NCBI RefSeq assembly: GCF_000337215.1
Contig: NZ_AOHZ01000055.1
Coordinates: 1 to 44,656 of the forward strand
Source of the DNA: Natronolimnohabitans innermongolicus JCM 12255
Lineage (GTDB): Archaea > Halobacteriota > Halobacteria > Halobacteriales > Natrialbaceae
Reading direction: 5' to 3'
Length of the DNA: 44,656 nucleotides
Shown here: positions 16,436 to 25,135 of the stretch, piece after piece
Position numbering within the stretch: position 1 is the stretch's first letter
Layout of the letters: the number at the start of each line of letters is the position of its first letter
Translations under genes and position numbers: made by a program
The notes under the pieces: model-generated
The model's database searches: none
The model's input: only the letters and a program-made list of their open reading frames with translations
Told to the model about the DNA's origin: nothing

Positions 16436-16915
16436 TCAGAGTTCGAGCGTGTAAACCGCCTCGTCGTAGGTCGAGCCCTCGATGGTGACTTCGCCGGTGT
16501 CGGTCTGTTCGAAGCCCAGCCCCTCGTAGAAGCGTCGGCTGGCGTCGTTGAACGCGAAGTCGAACGATCGGATCCGGTCGACGTCGTAGGCCTCGAGTTG
16601 CTCGACCAGTCGCTCGTGGAGGTCGGTGCCGACGCCCTCGCCCTGCGCGTCGGGTTCGACGTACATCCGAAGAATATCGGCGGTGTCTCCCTGCGCGACG
16701 GCGTGGGTGAAGCCGACAATCTCGCCGCGTTCGTCTTCGACGACGAGCACGACCGTCCCCGGCGCCTCGAGGGGCATCGAGTCGTCGGTGTACCAGTCGT
16801 CGACGGTCCGATCGATCAGTTCCTCGTCGAGTTCGTCGTAGGTGTCGTGCCAGGTCACCCGGGCGACGGCTTTGATCGCGTCGAAATCGTCGTCGTCGGC
16901 TGGTCGAATGTTCAT
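16436..16915 (-). CDS. GNAT-family N-acetyltransferase (copy 2 of a tandem pair)
   Basis: The 159-residue paralogue shares TWHDTYDELD, TVDDWY and the acetyl-CoA site RMYVEPDAQGEGVGTDLHER with the adjacent copy. The acceptor-facing C-terminal third differs more (FDFAFNDASRRFYEGLGFEQ against DLASNEGGQEFYEKQGFERT), suggesting different substrates. ATG 16915 has a CTTTAT box (16939-16944 on this strand) 24-29 nt upstream. A 6-bp inverted repeat lies between box and start. In-frame ATG 16939 is rejected because it would begin inside that box. Confidence 0.9.
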   Translation of the reverse strand: MNIRPADDDDFDAIKAVARVTWHDTYDELDEELIDRTVDDWYTDDSMPLEAPGTVVLVVEDERGEIVGFTHAVAQGDTADILRMYVEPDAQGEGVGTDLHERLVEQLEAYDVDRIRSFDFAFNDASRRFYEGLGFEQTDTGEVTIEGSTYDEAVYTLEL

Positions 16916-16934
16916 ACCCCTACTTGAAAGGGGT
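16916..16934. promoter_or_regulatory. Inverted repeat between TATA box and start of GNAT copy 2
   Basis: ACCCCT (16916-16921) and AGGGGT (16929-16934) are perfect inverted repeats with a 7-nt spacer, directly before ATG 16915 and about 5 bp from the CTTTAT box. This is where a haloarchaeal repressor would block transcription start; copy 1 lacks it, so the two genes may be controlled differently. Confidence 0.4.
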
Positions 16935-16938
16935 GGCA

Positions 16939-16944
16939 TAAAGT
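16939..16944 (-). promoter_or_regulatory. TATA-like box for GNAT copy 2
   Basis: CTTTAT on the minus strand within GTCACTTTATGCC, 24-29 nt before ATG 16915. The spacing fits a leaderless haloarchaeal transcript. Confidence 0.5.
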
Positions 16945-17085
16945 GACTTCGACCACGGTATCTGCTGACAAATATTGCGCGTTCGCACTTTGAGGGTACT
17001 CAAGGGTTCTAAATGGAGTGAAATGTACTAAAGTGGCGTGCTGGGTCGGCACCGTCCTGAACCGCAGCGGTCCGCCCGAAAGCGC

Positions 17086-17382
17086 TCACTCCCGAACGTC
17101 GAAGCCGCGGTCGCGAAGCAGTTCCGGAACTCGATCCCGGTGGTCGCCTTGCAGTTCGATTCGTCCCTCGTCGACCGTTCCTCCCGTCCCCATCGAACTT
17201 TTCAGATCCGACGCGATCGACTTCACCTCGGACTGCTCGAGGTCGAACCCGTCGATAATCGTGACGGGTTTGTCGTAGCGTCGGCTCTCGGTGCGGATCG
17301 ACAACACCTGCTGTGACGTCTCGAGGTCGCCCTGACTGTCGAGTTCCTCGAGGAGGTCCTCGAGTTCGTCATCGCCTGACAT
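17086..17382 (-). CDS. SUI1/eIF1-family translation factor (YciH-like)
   Basis: A 98-residue protein with an acidic N-terminal 30 residues and a SUI1 fold: RRYDKPVTIIDGF (about 43-55), IASDLKSSMGTGGTV (about 64-78) and EGRIELQGDHRDRVPELL (about 80-97). The MGTGGTV element is the diagnostic loop. Archaeal SUI1 proteins bind the small ribosomal subunit and tune start-codon selection. ATG 17382 gives the usual length; the frame upstream to 17472 is Arg-rich leader. It is divergent from the ATP-grasp gene, 88 bp apart, with an inverted repeat between them. Confidence 0.93.
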   Translation of the reverse strand: MSGDDELEDLLEELDSQGDLETSQQVLSIRTESRRYDKPVTIIDGFDLEQSEVKSIASDLKSSMGTGGTVDEGRIELQGDHRDRVPELLRDRGFDVRE

Positions 17383-17402
17383 AGATGACCCTAGCACGTT
17401 AC

Positions 17403-17420
17403 GGGACATAGCCCTGTCCC
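17403..17420. promoter_or_regulatory. Inverted repeat GGGACA-N6-TGTCCC between divergent genes
   Basis: Perfect 6-bp arms at 17403-17408 and 17415-17420 lie 21-38 bp before the SUI1 start and about 50 bp before the ATP-grasp start. The spacing overlaps the expected promoter core of the SUI1-type gene, so a shared operator is plausible. Confidence 0.4.
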
Positions 17421-17470
17421 TGCCATGGCAACGGGGTCTGATATGATCGATACTCTGGTAGTGACGAATC

Positions 17471-18841
17471 ATGTCTCTTCGACGCGACGAGGATTCGGCT
17501 CAGTCGTCATCGACGGACTCGGTCGTCGTTCCGGCCGTCCCGGTCCCGAGCACCGAGAGCTGTCTGCGGTCGCTCTCCGCGGCGGGCGTCCGCACGATCG
17601 TCGTTTCCGACGATCGGACCGCGCCGTCGTTCGCTTCGGCATACTGCGACGAGGCCGTCCTCGTTCCGGACCCGGAGACGGCGCTCGAGGGGTACGCCGA
17701 GGCGTTGCTCGCGCTCGCTCGCCGCGAGGACGTCCGGACGATCGTCCCAGTCCGCGAGGAGGACGCCTTCGTCCTCTCGCGGTATCGCGAGGAGTTCGCC
17801 GAGCACGTCGCGACGCCGTGGCCGGATCCGGAGTCGCTTCGGTCCGTCCACGACCGGGTTCGACTCGCCGAGGCCGCAGAACGGGCCGGCGTCCCGGTCC
17901 CGGAGACGCGCCCGCTCTCGACCGTCGACGACTGGGACTCGGACTCGATCGTCAAGACGCGGTACAACCTCCTCGTCGACGAGTACGTCGACGGCGTCCC
18001 GTCGAACCGGGTCGAGCGGAACAAGACGGTCGAACACGTCTCCGCCGGATCGGACCCCGACGTCGACGCGCTTCGCGAGTCGTTCGGTCACGACCCCATC
18101 GCTCAGGAGTTCGTCCCGATCGACGAGGAGTACATGATCGGCGCGCTCTACGACCACGGCGAGGCCGTCGCGACCTTCCAGCACCGCCAGCTTCGGGGCT
18201 CATCGTACACCGGCGGCGGGGGCGTCTACCGCGAGGCGACGGCGATCCCGGAACTCGAGGACGCCGCCGTCGCGCTGCTCGACGAACTCGAGTGGCACGG
18301 CCTCGCCTGCATCGAGTACATGCGCCACCCCGAGACCGGCGAGTTCTACCTCTGCGAGATCAACCCCCGAATGTGGACCTCGCTCGCGGCGAACGTCCGG
18401 ATGGGGGCCGACTTTCCGGCCTATTACTGGCAACTGGCGACGGACCGCGCCGACGAAATCGACGACAGCTACGACGTCGGCGCCGGCAGCCACTACGTCA
18501 AAGGCGAGTTGCTGTACCTCTCGAGTCTCTTCCGCAAGGATTCCGATCTCGTCGACAGGCCGTCGCTGCCCGAGACGCTCCGCGAAATGGCCGCCTCCTG
18601 GTACAGACACCCGACGAGCGACACCTTCCAGCGCGACGACCCGTGGCCGTTCGTCCAGAGCTACCTGATGGCCCTCGATCGTGCTTCGGCGTCGCTTCCG
18701 GCGCCGCTCGACGGCCTCGAGCCGTCCGCGCTCGGCCGTTGGCTCAGCGGAGCGACGGAGCCGGTTCACTGGCGCGAGGCCGCCGGTTCGGCGCCTGCTG
18801 CTGATCGAACGCGTGGTATCGTCACTGAACCGCCACCGTAG
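17471..18841 (+). CDS. ATP-grasp carboxylate-amine ligase-like protein
   Basis: The 456-residue cytoplasmic protein has an N-terminal nucleotide-fold part (VVPAVPVPSTESCLRSLSAA; VRTIVVSDD), then an ATP-grasp core. IVKTRYNLLVDEY is probably the nucleotide-lid strand, IAQEFVPIDEEYMIGAL the hinge, and ACIEYMRHPETGEFYLCEIN with NPRMWTSLA the Mg-binding Glu/Asn pair. Enzymes of this type join a carboxylate to an amine using ATP; the substrates of the haloarchaeal group are not established. A GATATGATC element at about 17440-17448 is in reach of a leaderless start at ATG 17471. It is convergent with uvrC. Confidence 0.85.
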   Translation: MSLRRDEDSAQSSSTDSVVVPAVPVPSTESCLRSLSAAGVRTIVVSDDRTAPSFASAYCDEAVLVPDPETALEGYAEALLALARREDVRTIVPVREEDAFVLSRYREEFAEHVATPWPDPESLRSVHDRVRLAEAAERAGVPVPETRPLSTVDDWDSDSIVKTRYNLLVDEYVDGVPSNRVERNKTVEHVSAGSDPDVDALRESFGHDPIAQEFVPIDEEYMIGALYDHGEAVATFQHRQLRGSSYTGGGGVYREATAIPELEDAAVALLDELEWHGLACIEYMRHPETGEFYLCEINPRMWTSLAANVRMGADFPAYYWQLATDRADEIDDSYDVGAGSHYVKGELLYLSSLFRKDSDLVDRPSLPETLREMAASWYRHPTSDTFQRDDPWPFVQSYLMALDRASASLPAPLDGLEPSALGRWLSGATEPVHWREAAGSAPAADRTRGIVTEPPP

Positions 18842-19046
18842 CCGTCAGCGGATAGTTTCTCTGGAAACAGATGTGAAAATCGCGGTACGCACAGGAGATG
18901 TAGCCTCCAATCCGATTGCTAAGGTGCTGACCGAGGCTCCCATGATCGTACCTGAATCATGAGCTTCGGCTGTTGGGATAGCGTCCAATGGCGGACCGAA
19001 GACGCGTTGTCTCGTCGATCCGAACGAACCGCCGGCTGCGTTCGGG

Positions 19047-20891
19047 TCAGAGCCGCGACTTGATCGTCTCGGCCGTCTTCGCGCCGATCCCCTCGACGCT
19101 CTCCAAGTCGTCGACGCTCGCCTCCCGCACGTTCTCCACGCTGCCGAAGCGTCCCAGCAGCCGCTTTCTGGTCTCGGGGCCGACGCCCGGTACGTCGTCG
19201 AGAACGGTCTTCACCTCGTCGCGGATCGTCTGGTGGTACTGCACGGCAAAACGGTGGGCCTCGTCGCGAACCCGCTGGAGCAGGTGCAGGTGGGGCGCGT
19301 CGCTCGGCCACGAGAACTCGCGATCCGGCGTGATCACGCGCTCCTCGGCCTTCGCCAGCGCGATAGCTGGGACGTCCCAGCCGACCGCAGCCAGCGCGTC
19401 TCGAGCGGCCTCGAGTTGCCCCTGTCCGCCGTCGATCACCAGCAGGTCGGGGTCGGGCCGACCGTCCCGGCCCTCGACGGCGCGGCGGGCGCGCCACTCG
19501 AGTAACGCCCGCATGTTGTCGTAGTCGTCGTTCTGGTCGGCGAGTTTCTTCCGGCGGTAGTCGGCCTTTTCGGCGCTGCCGTCGACGAAGGTGACGTTGC
19601 TCCCGACGGCCGACTTCCCCTGGGCGTGGCTCACGTCGAAGCCCTCGACTCGCTGGGCGGATTCGATCTCGAGGGCGTCGGCCAGCATCGCACACTCGTC
19701 GCGGCCGCCGACGTTCCGGCGGGCGTTCTTCAGCGCGAGTTCGACCAGTTTGGCCTCGCGACCGGCGCCCGGCACGCGGACGGAGACGCCCTCGGCCTCG
19801 AGCCAGGCCGCGACTTCGTCGTCGCCGTGGCGCTCGGGCAGGAGCAGGGCGTCGGGCAGGTCCCGTTCGGCGTAGTACTGGACGATGAAGGCGGCGAGGA
19901 CGGTGGGAACGCCGCCCTCGTCGCGGTCGGCCGCCGCGGTCGCGCCGGTTCCCTCGAGCGCGGTGCCAGCACTGGAACCGGTGCCGGGACCGGGACCAGC
20001 ATCGGCGCCGGGCGCCTCGAGCGTGTGTCGATTCCGGTCGACCAGTTTCCCGTTCTCGGCGCGCAGGCGGGCGACGGTCGCGTCCTCGCCCTCGATGGCG
20101 ACCCCGAGGACGTCGACCGCGCGCTCGTCGCCGACCGACTGGACGGCCTCGCCGCCCTCGCCGTGGAAGGCCTCGACGTTCTCGAGGCGGTCTCGGAGGT
20201 TCGCCGCCCGCTCGAAGTTCTGCTCCTGGGCGGCGGCCTCCATCTCCCGGCGCAGCGGGTCCGCGAGGATCCCCGTCTCGCCCTCGAGGAAGCGCTCGAC
20301 GGCGGTGACGTCCTCGGCGTAGCTCTCGAGGTCGATCTCGCGGGTGCAGGGGGCGGTACAGAGCCCCATCTCGTAGTCCAGACACGGTCTGTCGCGGCCC
20401 GCGTACTTGTGGTCCGAACAGCCCCGGACGCCGTAGGTTTCCCTGAGCGCTTTCACGACGACCTCGACCTGGCCCTTGTTGGTGTAGGGGCCGAAGACCG
20501 TCGGCCCGCTCGCACTCGAGGCGCCCTGCGCCTCGCCGTCCGGATCGCGGGTGATCTCGATCCGCGGGGCGTCGTGGTTCGTCAACTGCACCATCGGATA
20601 GGATTTGTCGTCCTTGAGCCGGACGTTGTACCGGGGCTGGTGGCGCTTGATCAGGTTCGCCTCGAGCAACAGGGCCTGCGTCTCGGTGTCGGTGACGGCG
20701 ATTTCGATCTCCGCGGCGCGGTCGACCATCCGACGAATGCGGGCGCTGCGCGGGTCGGCGTAGGATCGCACGCGGCTGCGCAGATCCACCGCCTTCCCGA
20801 CGTAGAGGGTCGCGTCGTCGGCCCGGAACTGGTAGACGCCGGGCTCTCGAGGCAACGACTGTGCGCGTTCGCGAACCGCCTCGGCGTTCAT
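19047..20891 (-). CDS. uvrC: Excinuclease ABC subunit C
   Basis: The 614-residue protein is complete. It has an N-terminal GIY-YIG nuclease ([20 protein letters not shown]) for the 3' incision, four Cys with spacing 12-8-4 (GCSDHK ... [15 protein letters not shown]) matching the iron-sulphur ligands known in E. coli UvrC, and a UVR motif ([20 protein letters not shown]). The RNase H-like domain for the 5' incision carries FDVSHAQG and [10 protein letters not shown]. Two C-terminal helix-hairpin-helix motifs ([27 protein letters not shown]) follow. A Gly/Ala-rich linker of about 35 residues near 290-325 is an insertion typical of halophiles. ATG 20891 gives the expected N-terminus. It acts with UvrB (13636). 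Confidence 0.98.
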   Translation of the reverse strand: MNAEAVRERAQSLPREPGVYQFRADDATLYVGKAVDLRSRVRSYADPRSARIRRMVDRAAEIEIAVTDTETQALLLEANLIKRHQPRYNVRLKDDKSYPMVQLTNHDAPRIEITRDPDGEAQGASSASGPTVFGPYTNKGQVEVVVKALRETYGVRGCSDHKYAGRDRPCLDYEMGLCTAPCTREIDLESYAEDVTAVERFLEGETGILADPLRREMEAAAQEQNFERAANLRDRLENVEAFHGEGGEAVQSVGDERAVDVLGVAIEGEDATVARLRAENGKLVDRNRHTLEAPGADAGPGPGTGSSAGTALEGTGATAAADRDEGGVPTVLAAFIVQYYAERDLPDALLLPERHGDDEVAAWLEAEGVSVRVPGAGREAKLVELALKNARRNVGGRDECAMLADALEIESAQRVEGFDVSHAQGKSAVGSNVTFVDGSAEKADYRRKKLADQNDDYDNMRALLEWRARRAVEGRDGRPDPDLLVIDGGQGQLEAARDALAAVGWDVPAIALAKAEERVITPDREFSWPSDAPHLHLLQRVRDEAHRFAVQYHQTIRDEVKTVLDDVPGVGPETRKRLLGRFGSVENVREASVDDLESVEGIGAKTAETIKSRL

Positions 20892-20917
20892 CGGCGGGCC
20901 TACGGCGTCAGTGGCTT

Positions 20918-21700
20918 TCAGCCTGACTCATCGGGATCGGTGAGCGGATCGTCGACACCGGTTCTATCGGTCGACCGCTCGTCCACCGGCGAGCGCTCAC
21001 CATCCGCTGGCCGCGCGTCGTCGGGGCCGTTGGCCGCCGGTCGACCGTCTGCGTTCGCCCGTCCGCCGGCCGCGTCAGCGGGGCCGTCGTTCGCCGACGA
21101 GTCCGAATCGGTCTCGACGGTCACCGACTCGCTCGGCTCGCCGGGGCCGATCGCCTCCTCGAGCGCGATCGTCCGGTCGGCCTCGAGATCCGCGTCGGAG
21201 ACCGGCAGCGCGATGTCGTCGTCGCCGCTGATCCGAAGGACGAGCCGGCGCGTCCGGGACGCGATGTACCGAACGAAGAAGACGGTCGAGAACAGGGCGA
21301 CGAGCGCGCCGGCGACGAGGACGGTCAGGTCGAGTGCGGTGAGCAGCGTCTCGACGGTCTCGAGGGCGCCGCCCGTGATCCCCGTGGCCCCTTCGACGTC
21401 GACGCCGGCGACCAGATCCGCGAGGTCGTAGGTCGCCGCCGCGAGCAGGAGGCCGACGCCGAGGAACAACACCACCGTCGCCCAGACGAGCTGTCGCGGC
21501 GCGTCGTCGGTCTCGACGGAGACGCGGGCGACGTTCGGCCGCTCGACGGTCCGGTAGTTCGATCCGCCGCCGTCTTCGGTGAACACGAGGACGCGGTCGT
21601 TCGTCACGACGACCGTCGCCGCCTCGAGGTCGACGCGGCACTGGACGCGCTCGCCGTCGTACAGAAGCTCGTCGACGTGTTCACTCCAGGTTCCGAGCAT
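20918..21700 (-). CDS. Membrane protein with N-terminal PH-like domain and disordered acidic tail
   Basis: A 260-residue protein starting [20 protein letters not shown], a pattern of short haloarchaeal proteins with a bacterial-PH-like beta domain (residues 1-65, [15 protein letters not shown]). Two TM helices follow (about 69-89 and 121-142), then a cytoplasmic [17 protein letters not shown] strand and a low-complexity Asp/Pro/Ala tail of about 75 residues. The role is unknown. The frame is open to 21886, but the ATG at 21700 starts the recognisable domain. It is 26 bp upstream of uvrC on the same strand, so it may be co-transcribed; no functional link is evident. Confidence 0.78.
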   Translation of the reverse strand: MLGTWSEHVDELLYDGERVQCRVDLEAATVVVTNDRVLVFTEDGGGSNYRTVERPNVARVSVETDDAPRQLVWATVVLFLGVGLLLAAATYDLADLVAGVDVEGATGITGGALETVETLLTALDLTVLVAGALVALFSTVFFVRYIASRTRRLVLRISGDDDIALPVSDADLEADRTIALEEAIGPGEPSESVTVETDSDSSANDGPADAAGGRANADGRPAANGPDDARPADGERSPVDERSTDRTGVDDPLTDPDESG

Positions 21701-21914
21701 CGGTGCGTACGAGAGAGTCCGTCGTCCAGCGGCAAGTACCTCGCGCCGGCTTCCGTGCGCTGCGAATCGGGGAGAGGAAGGGGAGAACGAAAGGGCGCGA
21801 ACTCCGCGTTGGGGTTCCGGTCGGCGTTCACGGGGCTCGCAGCGAATCAACGAGCGAGCCAACGCGACGGCGTCGACGCGGTACATTCTCGGTCGTCGAC
21901 GCGCAAGGTGGGGT

Positions 21915-22190
21915 ATGAGCGACGACTCGGAGACGGTGCAGTGCTGGCTTGTCGAACGCGACTACGGCAGTCGGAACATCGTGACGATCGTTTACGCGAC
22001 GCCGGACGGCTCGCGGTACCACCAGCGCGAGCGCTCGCAGACGTTGCTCCAGCAGGGATCTGCGGTCACGGCGGGCGCCGAGATCGCCGCTAACGACCTC
22101 GAGGCGGTTCCGGACGAGGACACTCGTGAACGCTACGCCGCGGAGGCAGAACGGACCGCCGAGCAGTACGACCCCGACGACTCAATCTGA
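21915..22190 (+). CDS. Conserved haloarchaeal small protein (91 aa), function unknown
   Basis: The product starts MSDDSETVQCWLVERDYGSR and has a beta-rich first half (NIVTIVYATPDGSRYHQRER) then an acidic helix (RERYAAEAERTAEQYDPDD). It is probably a small cytoplasmic protein. The longer upstream-open frame from 21579 overlaps the promoter of the divergent membrane gene and looks non-coding, so ATG 21915 is used. No family function recognised. Confidence 0.72.
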   Translation: MSDDSETVQCWLVERDYGSRNIVTIVYATPDGSRYHQRERSQTLLQQGSAVTAGAEIAANDLEAVPDEDTRERYAAEAERTAEQYDPDDSI

Positions 22191-22282
22191 TTGGTAACTC
22201 GCCTCGAGGCGCGCTCTCGCGATACGGTCAGCGCCGCGACACGACTGGTTAGTGCCACGACACGAGTGCGAACGAGTACCAA

Positions 22283-22289
22283 CGCTTAT
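22283..22289 (+). promoter_or_regulatory. TATA-like box for the ABC-2 transporter operon
   Basis: CGCTTATCGG around 22283-22289 lies 26-32 nt before ATG 22315, the spacing of a leaderless haloarchaeal promoter. Confidence 0.45.
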
Positions 22290-22314
22290 CGGCGAACAGC
22301 GAATTCACTCAGCC

Positions 22315-23244
22315 ATGCCAGCTATCACAGTCGATTCGCTGACCAAGTCCTACGGTCAGGAACTCGCCCTCGAGGAGCTTTCCTTCGAGGTCGAGGACGG
22401 CGAAGTGTTCGGCTTTTTGGGACCGAACGGCGCCGGGAAGTCGACGACGATCAACCTGCTCCTCGATTTCATTCGTCCCACGAGCGGCAGGATCGAGGTG
22501 CTGGGGCTGGACGCACAGGCACACAGCCGCGATATCCGCTCGCGAACCGGCGTCCTCCCGGAGGGCGTCGAGACCTACGAGCGCCTGACCGCCCGTCAAC
22601 ACCTCGAGTTCGCCATCGACTCGAAGGGGGCCGACGACGACCCCGAGGCGCTGCTCGAGCGCGTCGACCTCGCCGATGCGATCGACAAGAAAGCCGGCGG
22701 CTACTCGAAGGGGATGGCTCAGCGGCTGATGCTCGCGATGGCCCTCGTGGGCGAACCCGATCTCCTCATCCTGGACGAACCCTCGACGGGACTGGATCCC
22801 AACGGGGCTCGCGAGATGCGTGAAATCGTCCGCGAGGAGAACGAACGCGGCGCGACGGTATTCTTCTCGAGTCACATCATGGAGCAGGTCGAGGCGGTCT
22901 GTGACCGCGTCGGCATCCTTCGGGACGGCGAGATGGTCGCCGTCGACACCGTCGAAGGACTTCGTGAGTCCGCCGGCAGCGGAACGACGCTGCGGGTGAC
23001 CGTCGACCGCATCGACGACGCGGCGATGCAGGCCGTTCGATCGCTGGCCGACGTGACCGAGGCTCGCCTCGAGGGCGGTGACCCGCCGGTTATCACGGCG
23101 CAGGTCGACGGCTCGAAGACGGCGGTGCTGGGCGAACTCGAGGACCGCGACATCGAGATTCAGGACTTCTCGACGCGGGAGGCCTCCCTCGAGGACGTCT
23201 TCCAGTCGTACACCACCGGCGAAACGGGGGTGGAAGCGCGATGA
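22315..23244 (+). CDS. ABC transporter ATP-binding protein (ABC-2 type)
   Basis: The 309-residue ATPase has Walker A GPNGAGKSTT (about 39-48), a signature GYSKGMAQRL in place of LSGGQ, Walker B LLILDEPSTGLDP and switch His in FFSSHIMEQ. A C-terminal extension of about 90 residues (TLRVTVDR ... ASLEDVFQSYT) is typical of the DrrA/CcmA/NatA branch. It would energise the membrane permease encoded next. The genes overlap by 4 bp (ATGA), so they form one transcription and translation unit. ATG 22315 is 26-32 nt after the TATA-like box. The exported substrate is unknown. Confidence 0.95.
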   Translation: MPAITVDSLTKSYGQELALEELSFEVEDGEVFGFLGPNGAGKSTTINLLLDFIRPTSGRIEVLGLDAQAHSRDIRSRTGVLPEGVETYERLTARQHLEFAIDSKGADDDPEALLERVDLADAIDKKAGGYSKGMAQRLMLAMALVGEPDLLILDEPSTGLDPNGAREMREIVREENERGATVFFSSHIMEQVEAVCDRVGILRDGEMVAVDTVEGLRESAGSGTTLRVTVDRIDDAAMQAVRSLADVTEARLEGGDPPVITAQVDGSKTAVLGELEDRDIEIQDFSTREASLEDVFQSYTTGETGVEAR

Positions 23245-24221
23245 GTACCGACACCGGTGCTGGAACGAAATCCGACGCGTCCGAATCGACCGCGAGTTCG
23301 ATCAATCTCGAGAGCGTCCGCGCGGTTGCGAAGAAGGACTTTCAGGACGCGGTTCGATCGTGGGTGTTCTGGGGGCTGAGTGCCTTCTTCTTCCTGTTGA
23401 TCGTGGGTATCACGGGCTCGCTTGCGTACTTCGGTGAAGATATCGCGGCGGAGGGCGCGACGACGGCCATGCTCGTGTTCTTCGCGAGTGAAACCACACG
23501 GCTCGTGATCCCGCTAATTGCGCTCGTACTCGGCTGGAAGTCCATCGCAGGCGAGCGCGAGAGCGGAAGCATCAAAATTTTGCTTTCGCTGCCTCACTCG
23601 CGCAAAGACGTATTGCTCGGAAAGCTGCTCGGTCGGTCTGCGGTCCTCTCGCTCTCGTTGATCGTCGGATTCGTGGCCGCAGCCGCCGTCGTTGCCGCGC
23701 TGCTCGGTGGCTTCGACGTCGTCGATTACGCGGCCCTCCTCCTGATGGCGATGATCTATGGCGTTGCCTACACGAGTATCGCTGTTTCACTGTCGTCACT
23801 GACGAAGTCGACGACCGTCGCCGGTGCTGCGATGTTCAGCGTATTCCTCCTGTTTTACGGCGTCTGGAACGGAATCCTGGAGGCCCTTCAACAGTTGATG
23901 AACCGCGGGACGATCGACGGCGTGAGCTACACGGCCGAATTGACCGCACCCGACGGGACGACTGAGGAGATTACCCAGGAGCGACTGCCCGACTGGGCGC
24001 TGTTCGTCGACATGATCGATCCGGGCAATGCATTCCAGAACACGATTACCGTCCTTAGTTCGACCGGGGGAGACGAACTCGGAACAGCCTATCCGGAGTA
24101 CTATTTTGCCGACGACGTGCCGTTCTATCTGGAGAATTGGTTCTCTTTCATCATCCTCCTCATCTGGATCGTCGTTCCGATTGCGGTCGCACTCTACCGG
24201 TTCGATCGCGTCGACCTCTAG
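23241..24221 (+). CDS. ABC-2 type transporter permease
   Basis: A 326-residue integral membrane protein. An N-terminal cytoplasmic part (about 1-45, INLESVRAVAKKDFQDAVRS) is followed by about six TM helices: WVFWGLSAFFFLLIVGITGS, ATTAMLVFFASETTRLVIPL, SVLSLSLIVGFVAAAAVVAA, YAALLLMAMIYGVAYTSIAV, AMFSVFLLFYGVW and FIILLIWIVVPIAVAL. A large outer loop of about 90 residues precedes the last helix. The motif KSIAGERESGSIKILLSLPH is characteristic of ABC-2 permeases. It pairs with the overlapping ATPase gene. Related haloarchaeal pairs are annotated as copper or drug exporters, but nothing here fixes the substrate. Confidence 0.93.
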   Translation: MSTDTGAGTKSDASESTASSINLESVRAVAKKDFQDAVRSWVFWGLSAFFFLLIVGITGSLAYFGEDIAAEGATTAMLVFFASETTRLVIPLIALVLGWKSIAGERESGSIKILLSLPHSRKDVLLGKLLGRSAVLSLSLIVGFVAAAAVVAALLGGFDVVDYAALLLMAMIYGVAYTSIAVSLSSLTKSTTVAGAAMFSVFLLFYGVWNGILEALQQLMNRGTIDGVSYTAELTAPDGTTEEITQERLPDWALFVDMIDPGNAFQNTITVLSSTGGDELGTAYPEYYFADDVPFYLENWFSFIILLIWIVVPIAVALYRFDRVDL

Positions 24222-24493
24222 CACTGCCGGTGCTTTCGCTCGTTCGACCGATTTCCACGCCGTCCGTGAAAACATCGGTGCACCCGTGCTCGTGCTACCG
24301 AGAACTCGATTACCAAACGAGTGGCTGATCGACGCTATCACCTTTCGAATCCACAACTTCCTCAAAACGGACCTCCGTTCGATGAGGTAGAAGATACCGC
24401 CGTACTGGCTGTTGGACTTGCGACGAATAGAGTGGAACCACTCCCTCTGAAAGACACGCTGTGCCTCTGACTGTACCCGTTACGTAGTAGGGT

Positions 24494-24967
24494 CTATATA
24501 TTTATAGTTTCGACTCCCTGGGTGGAACAGTTCCAACTGAGATCCCAACTTCTCGTACAGTAGGTGATCTCGTTCTCGACAATAGCCGAATTCTGATCGT
24601 AGCAACTCTCGACTTCGACCCTTCCTACCCCGGCATCCACGCTGACCGTTTCACATGCACGGCCGTCCGGATCACACGAAAACGCGTCCCTCCTCGTTGT
24701 CCCAGCGACGTCGATCTCTATTTCCATGCTACAATTATCGTACACTCTGGCTTCGATACTTGCCGGGAAGTTCACATCTCCCGGGAGATACTCCAGTAGA
24801 TCCGTTGTTATGGTCGGACCAACCTGATCACCACCATCAGTTGGATCCGCTGTTGCAACGCCGGGAATAATCAGGGCACCCGCTCCGACACCAGCGGCCG
24901 CCTTCATCAGGTCTCGTCGCGCCGGTACAGAACCATCATCTGATTCCACAGTATCTGGATCTGTCAT
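24494..24967 (-). CDS. Tat-exported Cys-rich small protein, function unknown
   Basis: A 157-residue protein whose N-terminus carries a twin-Arg signal (PARRDLMKAAAGVGAGALII), giving a mature part of about 115 residues. That part is beta-rich and holds six Cys (DNCSME, FSCDPDGRACE, ESCYDQ, TYCTRS, WNCSTQ), enough for three disulfides, which suits a folded Tat substrate outside the cell. Local A/T content is much higher than in neighbouring genes (24480-25080), suggesting recent acquisition. A TTAATATG element (24992-24999) lies 25-32 nt before ATG 24967, supporting this start over the in-frame ATG at 24994. A halocin-like or inhibitor role is possible but unsupported. It is convergent with the ABC-2 genes. 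Confidence 0.75.
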   Translation of the reverse strand: MTDPDTVESDDGSVPARRDLMKAAAGVGAGALIIPGVATADPTDGGDQVGPTITTDLLEYLPGDVNFPASIEARVYDNCSMEIEIDVAGTTRRDAFSCDPDGRACETVSVDAGVGRVEVESCYDQNSAIVENEITYCTRSWDLSWNCSTQGVETINI

Positions 24968-25135
24968 ACACGGGTATATATCTATAGAATACATATTAAT
25001 TTTTCGAATATTATCTGATGCGTATTCTACGCTCACCGTATACAAACTAGATATCAAGGCGGATTCTCCGCCCCACCGTGGGGGGCTGAATACGTGGGGA
25101 ATCAGTTTAGATGGGTACCGAACGTATGCGGAGCC

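Noticed and set aside
24222-24493. Possible transposase remnant between the ABC permease and the Cys-rich gene
   Set aside because: A frame ends in HNFLKTDLRSM but no transposase motif or terminal inverted repeats could be found.
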